A stretch of DNA of 44,577 nt from Gammaproteobacteria bacterium (lineage in GTDB: Bacteria; Pseudomonadota; Gammaproteobacteria; Steroidobacterales; UBA11654). The position numbers and the translations under genes were made by a program. A model generated the notes under the pieces. The model was given only the letters and a program-made list of their open reading frames with translations. It searched no databases and was not told where the DNA came from. The stretch is from assembly GCA_002717445.1 (NCBI GenBank), contig PBDY01000015.1, positions 1 to 44,577 on the forward strand. Reading direction: 5' to 3'. Positions within the stretch are counted from its first letter, which is position 1. Each line of letters starts with the position of its first letter. Positions 38,491-44,577 of the stretch are shown here, in pieces.

Positions 38491-40869
38491 GTGAAAATGA
38501 GAGATAAACAACCTAATAGAGCAGTAGCGTCTGCAGTAGCTGCTGCACTAGCTATTCCAACAATAAGTACACAAGACAGCTTGGCTCAAGAGTCAAATAA
38601 TGTGGCACTTGAAGAAATCATAGTGACAGCCACGAAACGTGAGCTAAACCTTCAGGACGTGGGTCAATCGATCATGGCTCTATCGAATGAAGATATAGAG
38701 AAGATGGGAATTAGAAGTATGGCTGACTATGTGAAGGCTTTGCCAAGCGTAGTCCTTACTGCTGAACGTCCTGGCCAAAATGATTTAGTAATGCGAGGCA
38801 TTTCACAGGATGCTTACACTTGGTATGTCGATAGTACTGTGGCTTTATATCTCGATGAACAGCCCATGACCACCAGTTCTCAACAAGTGAGTGTTAGAGC
38901 TATTGATTTGCAAAGAGTTGAAGCATTACCTGGACCTCAAGGGACGCTGTTTGGCTCTACATCTCAATCAGGAACACTCCGTATGATTACCAATAAACCT
39001 GATCACAGTGGATATTATGGTCAGATTGAAACGTCCTATGGAACAATAAAAAATGGCGATAGCAGCTTTGATGTCAATGGTTATATGAATATCCCATTAG
39101 TCGATGACGTTTTAAGCATGCGAGTGGTGGGTTATAGCTCCAGTGATGGAGGTTATGTTGACAATGTTCTAGGCAGTAGCTTCAGTGGAAGCTATGACAA
39201 TGCAGACATCGTTGAAGATGACTTCAACACCTATGATGTAACTGGTGGACGAGTTGCTTTGTTATGGAATATTTCTGAGGATTGGTCGGCATTATTGAGT
39301 CATGTAACTGAAAACAGTGAACTTGAAGGTAGCTGGGATACGGATCCAAGTATAGGGGACTATAAAATAACTCGCTTTATAAAAGAAATGCGAGATGATG
39401 ATTGGCAATCTTCTGCTTTGACATTTAAAGGTGATCTGGGCTTCGCTGACCTATCGGCCACTTTGACAGATTACGATCGAGACATAGTCTATGAGTGGGA
39501 CAATCATGCTTATACACAATGGAAGGATGCATATTATGGCTATGGTCTATATGACACTGGTTATGCCCTTGCATTGACTTTTAATGATCAATATCAAGAA
39601 CGACAAGCTGCAGAGGTCCGATTGGTTTCTAAAGGAGATAGTAAGCTTCAATGGATGGTTGGTGCCTATTGGGAAGATGTTTATGATGAGTGGTATTATG
39701 GCACTGAGGTCCCTGACTACATGTCTACCAATGCTGCTTATTATGCGAATTATTGGGCTTGTTACTATGCAAATTATTATGACTTTGTAAGTTGCCCCAT
39801 CAACACCACTCTCAGTTATACAGATACGTTCAAGCGTTCTGTTGAGCAAACAGCCTTGTTTGGTGAATTCAGTTACGATGTGACTGACCAACTAACTCTA
39901 GGTGCAGGAATGCGTTGGTCAGAATTTGAACGTGAGACTCGCAATAGGGATGCTTTCCCAGAGGGGCTGCCTCCATTTGCGGGTGGTGGAATTGAAGCGA
40001 ACGGAAGCATGCATAGCGTAGGTAAATCTGATGATACGCTTTATAAGCTTAGTGCGACCTATACCATTGATGACGATAAAATGGTTTATGCATTATTTAG
40101 CCAGGGTTTCAGAATAGGCGGGGTTAATTCCCCTCGTGCAGCTGCTACCGGTGAGGTTGGGGAAACATTTGATGCGGACTATATGGATAATTATGAAGTT
40201 GGAATTAAAAGTAACTGGATGGACAACCGATTACAATTAAACGCTCAATACTTCTTAATGCAATGGTCAGATATGCAAATAGCTCATTGGGGCGGAGTTG
40301 GCCCTTGGTGGGTAGGCGGCACTGTTAACGCTGAAACAGCCGAGTCATCAGGACTTGAAATGGATATTAAGTATCAGATTACAGAAAACCTTAATATCAG
40401 TGGTGCTGCAATATTCAATGATGCAAAATTCACAAAAGAATATGTCTCACCAGGTGGTAGTGTGTACCGTGATAATATGGTGATGCCCAACTCTCCTGAT
40501 AGATCAGGTTATGTTGGTATTACCTATGAAAAACCAGATGTCGCTGGTGGAGATTTATGGGTTTATTATAGCATCAGCTATCAATCAGAATCCTGGAATA
40601 GAACCGGCAATATTATTGACAATGATATAAACGGCATTTCACCGTCTCACAAAAATAGTAATTTCTCTATTGGGTTAGATAACCTTGGAGATGGTTGGAA
40701 TGTGACACTGTATATAGACAATGTTTTCGATCAAGCCACTTATAGCTTTGTGAATACCAATGCCAATACTTATACCGATTTATTTGGTACAAATTCACAA
40801 CGCAATGTGAGAAGTTTGGCTCAACCTAGGACCACTTGGTTAACTGTAAGAAAAACATTCGGTAAATAG
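38491..40869 (+). CDS. TonB-dependent outer-membrane receptor
   Basis: EEIIVTATKRELNLQDVGQSIMALSNEDIEKMGIRSMADYVKALPSVVL plug; VEALPGPQGTLFGSTSQSGTLRMITNKPD; C-terminal RNVRSLAQPRTTWLTVRKTFGK barrel end. Confidence 0.95.
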   Translation: MKMRDKQPNRAVASAVAAALAIPTISTQDSLAQESNNVALEEIIVTATKRELNLQDVGQSIMALSNEDIEKMGIRSMADYVKALPSVVLTAERPGQNDLVMRGISQDAYTWYVDSTVALYLDEQPMTTSSQQVSVRAIDLQRVEALPGPQGTLFGSTSQSGTLRMITNKPDHSGYYGQIETSYGTIKNGDSSFDVNGYMNIPLVDDVLSMRVVGYSSSDGGYVDNVLGSSFSGSYDNADIVEDDFNTYDVTGGRVALLWNISEDWSALLSHVTENSELEGSWDTDPSIGDYKITRFIKEMRDDDWQSSALTFKGDLGFADLSATLTDYDRDIVYEWDNHAYTQWKDAYYGYGLYDTGYALALTFNDQYQERQAAEVRLVSKGDSKLQWMVGAYWEDVYDEWYYGTEVPDYMSTNAAYYANYWACYYANYYDFVSCPINTTLSYTDTFKRSVEQTALFGEFSYDVTDQLTLGAGMRWSEFERETRNRDAFPEGLPPFAGGGIEANGSMHSVGKSDDTLYKLSATYTIDDDKMVYALFSQGFRIGGVNSPRAAATGEVGETFDADYMDNYEVGIKSNWMDNRLQLNAQYFLMQWSDMQIAHWGGVGPWWVGGTVNAETAESSGLEMDIKYQITENLNISGAAIFNDAKFTKEYVSPGGSVYRDNMVMPNSPDRSGYVGITYEKPDVAGGDLWVYYSISYQSESWNRTGNIIDNDINGISPSHKNSNFSIGLDNLGDGWNVTLYIDNVFDQATYSFVNTNANTYTDLFGTNSQRNVRSLAQPRTTWLTVRKTFGK

Positions 40870-40897
40870 CATTAATCTAGAAGCTATATAAAATAAC

Positions 40898-41821
40898 ATG
40901 GTTAAGCTTATTGCCAGTTCTGTGGTGAGAGGTGCTGAACAAGGCCAAAGTCATGGTGGAGTCTACGTCATAGATTTTGAAACTCAAACGATCAACCAAA
41001 CCATTGATTGGAATACTTCAGGAATTGATTGGCAAGGCCGAGGCTGGGATCGTGGCTTAAGAGGCATAGCTTTTGATGGAGAGCAAATCTTTATTGCTGC
41101 AAGTGATGAATTATTCCAATACACGCCTGATTTTCAATTAATAGACTCATGGCGTAACCCGTATCTCAAACATTGCCATGAAATCAATATTTTCAAAAGA
41201 ACCTTATACCTTACTTCAACTGGATTTGATTCTATATTAGGTTTTGATCTAGATAGGCGATGTTTTAATTGGGGCATGTATATAAGGACAGAAGGTGTCA
41301 AATATAATCCATCAATTTTTGATCCACAGAATGAAGGTGGACCAATGATGTTGAATAAATTACATCTTAATAATGTTTCTTGTAATGATAACGGAATGTA
41401 TATCTCTGGATTAAGATCTGGGGGAATGCTTCATTTTAATGGTAAGTCAGTAAATATGGCTGTGGAGTTACCGCCTGGAACCCATAATGCTCAACCCTTT
41501 AGAGATGGTGTCTTATTTAATGATTCTGAGGCTGATGTGCTTCGCTACACGGGAAGAGGCGAAGGTGATGAAGACCGTGCAATGTGTGTACCAAAATATG
41601 ATCCAGAGAAGTTAACGAACATAACAGTAGACAAGAGATTAGCAAGAGCTGGATTTGCTAGAGGTCTCTGCAAGATTTCTAATTCTTTGGTTGCCGGTGG
41701 ATCTTCACCCTCAACTGTCACATTGCATGATCTAGCCAAAAATAAAACTCTAGCCTCTGTTCAATTGAGTAATGATGTTCGAAATGCAATACATGGATTG
41801 GAAGTTTGGCCATATAGCTGA
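40898..41821 (+). CDS. Beta-propeller-like protein of unknown function (DUF4915/TIGR03032-like resemblance tentative)
   Basis: 307 aa without signal peptide; repeated strand-rich segments (GVYVIDFETQTINQTIDW; RGIAFDGEQIFIAASDELFQYTPDFQLIDSW; CHEINIFKRTLYLTSTGFDSILGFDLD). Confidence 0.6.
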   Translation: MVKLIASSVVRGAEQGQSHGGVYVIDFETQTINQTIDWNTSGIDWQGRGWDRGLRGIAFDGEQIFIAASDELFQYTPDFQLIDSWRNPYLKHCHEINIFKRTLYLTSTGFDSILGFDLDRRCFNWGMYIRTEGVKYNPSIFDPQNEGGPMMLNKLHLNNVSCNDNGMYISGLRSGGMLHFNGKSVNMAVELPPGTHNAQPFRDGVLFNDSEADVLRYTGRGEGDEDRAMCVPKYDPEKLTNITVDKRLARAGFARGLCKISNSLVAGGSSPSTVTLHDLAKNKTLASVQLSNDVRNAIHGLEVWPYS

Positions 41822-41838
41822 TATTTTAGTTTTTGATT

Positions 41839-43854
41839 CTAAAGTCCGGCATGCTTTGAAACATTTGGTAATTCGTCGATTATCTCGCCAAGTTGTTCTT
41901 TCCATAATCCCAAAAATTCTTCATAGTGACGCCATGTGCCAAGTGCTCCTTTATAGATCGGCTGCCTAACCTGCTCTGAACTTGCTGTTTTCACAGCTCG
42001 ATCCGTCTGATGAAAATCAATACAACTTTGCTCAAATGGAAGTCTACAGAAATCCAATATTCGTCTGACTTGAGAGTCTAAATCTTCGACTGTCTCTTCA
42101 TAATGTACATCTAAGATTTTACCCGGTAGGACCTTATGCCAATGTTTAATCATGGAATCATACTGTTGGTAGTAGTGTGCCAAATCTAGCATGTCATAAG
42201 TAAAATTCTGACCCCTACTAAATAATTGTTTGTATCCACCCAAGCAGCTATCTAGTGGGTGACGCCTCGCATTAATTACCTTAGCATTTGGCAAAATCAG
42301 GCTTAATAGCCCTACGAGAGGAAAATTATTGGGTAATTTGTCTGTAAAAAAAGGCTTATCTGTGATGCGATGTCGTTGTGCTTCATCAATATATTGCTTA
42401 CCGTAAGCATGCAAGTCTTTATCACGAAGTTCTAGAACTGCTTTTGGGTATCTGATTCCATCTGTTCGGTGCTGCCCTATTGACTCTGCGATATTACCCA
42501 AAATGGGTAACTCTGATGTTCCTTCGACTTGACTGTGGCTAGCCAGTATTTGCTCTACGAGAGTTGATCCAGATCTTGGTAATCCAATGATTAAAATTGG
42601 ATCAGGGCAATCATGGCCAGAATTGGAACGATCTTTAAGAAATTCCTGATTAAAAACTTCTTTGACTAGGTTATAACGCATTTCCATTTCAACTGGAAAA
42701 TGTTCAACAGTTGTTCTCTGTTTTTGATTGCCTGTATGGTAATAGTGCCAGGCTTTGGAATAATCCTTTTTATCTTCAAATGCCTTACCAAGTGCAAATC
42801 GAAAATGTATTTCTTCATTTTCTGGCAGATTTACATCTTCCAGTTGATTTAACATAGAGTCGGCTTCACTATCTTTAAACTCAAATATTTTGAGATTTGC
42901 CATGCTCCAATATGCTTCACCAAAATCGGGCTTATTTATGATTGCATTTCGATAAGCATCTAGTGCCTCATCTTGGTGTCCTAATGTCTTGAGTGCATGA
43001 CCATGGCCCAGTAAAACATTTGGAACATCGGGATTGAGTTCAATAGATTTCGCATAAGCTTTAGCACTTTCATCAGGATACATCGCCAGTCCATATGCAC
43101 TTCCAAGTCCGCCCCATGCAGCAGCATTTTTAGGATCAAGTTCAATTACTTTTTTATAAGCAGTAATCGCCTCCATTATTTTTTCTCTCATTAATAATGA
43201 TGCAAGATCAAACCATCCAGGTGTGAAATCTGGAGCTTGTTGAACAGCAGATCTAAGTAATGCTTCAGCATCTTGTAAATTCTTCTCGCTTTGTCGATAT
43301 GCGCGAGCCAAATACCTCATTGCATTAACATCATTGGGTGATCTTTTGAGCAACTCTTTCAAAATAGAAATTGCCTCCTCAACTTTTTCATCGTTAAGAA
43401 GATCTGCTGCCTCTATCACGGCTTGTCTATTTGGGTTGCTTTCTATGTATGTTTGGTATTGCTCATCAGCCTCTTTGCCTCGACCCAGTGCAGCCAATGC
43501 ATGTCCGAGTTTTTTATGAGCCAGAGGCAGAGAAGGTTGAAGCTTTATAGCCTCTTGAAACTGAGGAATGGCTTCATCAAAACGTGATTGCATTGCAAAG
43601 ACACTGCCCAAATCCTCATAGAGTTGTGGGTATTTTGGTGATAAGGATACAGCAAAACGGAGTTTCTCCTCTGCCTCTGAGAGTCGATCTTGCTTCATTA
43701 GTGCGTGACTGAGCAACCTCAGGTGTTCAGTGCACCCTGGATTATCATTTAAATAATTTCGGCAAACCTCTTCTGCCCTCAAAGGTCTATTTGAACGAAG
43801 AAAGCCGATCGCTTGGTTCAAGCTTTGATCTTTGTCAGTGGTTGGTTGATTCAT
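41839..43854 (-). CDS. TPR-repeat protein with C-terminal sulfotransferase domain
   Basis: Multiple TPRs (YEDLGSVFAMQSRFDEAIPQFQEAIKLQPSLPLAHKKLGHALAALGRGKEADEQYQ); sulfotransferase PAPS motifs PILIIGLPRSGSTLVEQILASHSQVEGTSE and VINARRHPLDSCLGGYKQLF. Confidence 0.93.
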   Translation of the reverse strand: MNQPTTDKDQSLNQAIGFLRSNRPLRAEEVCRNYLNDNPGCTEHLRLLSHALMKQDRLSEAEEKLRFAVSLSPKYPQLYEDLGSVFAMQSRFDEAIPQFQEAIKLQPSLPLAHKKLGHALAALGRGKEADEQYQTYIESNPNRQAVIEAADLLNDEKVEEAISILKELLKRSPNDVNAMRYLARAYRQSEKNLQDAEALLRSAVQQAPDFTPGWFDLASLLMREKIMEAITAYKKVIELDPKNAAAWGGLGSAYGLAMYPDESAKAYAKSIELNPDVPNVLLGHGHALKTLGHQDEALDAYRNAIINKPDFGEAYWSMANLKIFEFKDSEADSMLNQLEDVNLPENEEIHFRFALGKAFEDKKDYSKAWHYYHTGNQKQRTTVEHFPVEMEMRYNLVKEVFNQEFLKDRSNSGHDCPDPILIIGLPRSGSTLVEQILASHSQVEGTSELPILGNIAESIGQHRTDGIRYPKAVLELRDKDLHAYGKQYIDEAQRHRITDKPFFTDKLPNNFPLVGLLSLILPNAKVINARRHPLDSCLGGYKQLFSRGQNFTYDMLDLAHYYQQYDSMIKHWHKVLPGKILDVHYEETVEDLDSQVRRILDFCRLPFEQSCIDFHQTDRAVKTASSEQVRQPIYKGALGTWRHYEEFLGLWKEQLGEIIDELPNVSKHAGL

Positions 43855-43868
43855 AGAAATTTATGGAT

Positions 43869-44426
43869 TTATTCTGATTTAATTAAATCTTGTGGAACAT
43901 AATCAAAAATAAATGAAATACGATCTTCTTTACTCATATTCATGACGCTGTGAGACTTCTGATTATTGATTTCATAAGCATTGCCAACCTCAAATTTGTA
44001 TGGTTTTCCTTCAATCATAAATCGAACAGCATCATTGGTTGTTATTGGCAGATGTATTCGATGCCCCATGTGAAAGGATTTTAGAGCGTCTATATGCGGA
44101 TTGATCCGTCCACTGGCTTTTAGCTTTGCTGCCATTGCCCTCAGTACGATACCTCCTGGTTTATAATGTGTCTCAATAACATCATTGATTAATGGCATTG
44201 CCACACTCGCTAATCGTTCCCAACCGACCTCACGATGCACATCACCATCTGGCCACTCTTCATCACAGAACAACATCACAATTGATTCGGTATCTTGGTG
44301 AACTTCATATGTTTGCTGTCGGATTAATTGCTCTCTCCAAGCGATTGAATCTTGTGAAAGGATGCATTGAATTAGTGCTTCAACATCAACTTTTCCTAAG
44401 TAACGAACTGGTTTACTTATATCCAT
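43869..44426 (-). CDS. Aspartyl/asparaginyl beta-hydroxylase-like Fe(II)/2-oxoglutarate dioxygenase
   Basis: LKASGRINPHIDALKSFHMGHRIHLPITTNDAVRFMIEGKPYKFEVGNAYEINNQKSHSVMNMSKEDRISFIFDYV: HxD...H...R arrangement of Asp_Arg_Hydrox family. Confidence 0.82.
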   Translation of the reverse strand: MDISKPVRYLGKVDVEALIQCILSQDSIAWREQLIRQQTYEVHQDTESIVMLFCDEEWPDGDVHREVGWERLASVAMPLINDVIETHYKPGGIVLRAMAAKLKASGRINPHIDALKSFHMGHRIHLPITTNDAVRFMIEGKPYKFEVGNAYEINNQKSHSVMNMSKEDRISFIFDYVPQDLIKSE

Positions 44427-44503
44427 TTATCTACAGAATTATTTGTCATAGCCAGATTATAGCTTTTTTTAAATTTGTTGTATTTGTATGGTTTTGGAAG
44501 CTC

Positions 44504-44577
44504 TGGCGGAGAGGGAGGGATTCGAACCCCCGGACGGTTTAACCCGTCAACGGTTTTCAAGACCGCCGCATTCGACC
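44504..44577 (-). tRNA. tRNA-Ser(TGA), 5' part truncated by window edge
   Basis: Minus strand GGTCGAATGCGGCGGTCTTGAAAACCGTTGACGGGTTAAACCGTCCGGGGGTTCGAATCCCTCCCTCTCCGCCA: anticodon loop CTTGAAA, long variable arm, T-arm GGGTTCGAATCCC, encoded CCA. Confidence 0.93.

Noticed and set aside
40898-41821. Annotating the propeller-like protein firmly as DUF4915/TIGR03032
   Set aside because: Only a general resemblance is visible; without an HMM search the family name is tentative.

Overview
This 44.6 kb, low-GC, densely packed chromosomal window looks gammaproteobacterial (judged from gene order; marine streamlined lineage suspected, not proven). Positions 1-20 kb carry an 'E. coli 94-minute'-type block: rpsP (partial), CNNM/CorC-like transporter, dnaB, rplI-rpsR-rpsF, rlmB, purA, DUF2065, hflC-hflK, hflX, miaA, [LLM flavin-dependent oxidoreductase where mutL is expected], N-acetylmuramoyl-L-alanine amidase, tsaE, nnr, queG, a deoxynucleoside kinase, then ruvB-ruvA-ruvC-yebC. 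Next come an alpha/beta hydrolase, an isochorismatase-like hydrolase, an AT-rich gap, murF, tRNA-Arg(CCT), an AlkA-like glycosylase, fabB-fabA, and a lexA / Y-family polymerase / mini-SRAP operon. The right part is accessory: M19 dipeptidase, secreted nuclease, SDR, crcB, MBL-fold hydrolase, an unlisted 46-aa basic ORF, a diheme cytochrome plus parallel beta-helix pair, M2 peptidase lipoprotein, MORN-like repeat protein, TonB receptor, beta-propeller-like protein, TPR-sulfotransferase, Asp/Asn beta-hydroxylase-like protein and a partial tRNA-Ser(TGA). Main points for follow-up: (i) a compact SOS operon (lexA, Y-family polymerase, short SRAP-like protein apparently lacking the canonical Asn) preceded by an exact GTTC-N7-GTTC element, the SOS box known from Alphaproteobacteria; (ii) a 13-residue stretch of the LexA DNA-binding region found almost unchanged (12/13 aa, 33/39 nt) inside MurF; (iii) acidic low-complexity tails on three ribosomal proteins (S16, S6, L9); (iv) loss of mutL and hfq from their conserved slot; (v) a 46-aa basic ORF locked between two genes by ATGA overlaps next to the uncharacterised beta-helix/cytochrome pair; (vi) a TonB/propeller/TPR-sulfotransferase/hydroxylase island. 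No CRISPR array, IS element or prophage was recognised. All family calls come from reading motifs; no database search was run.
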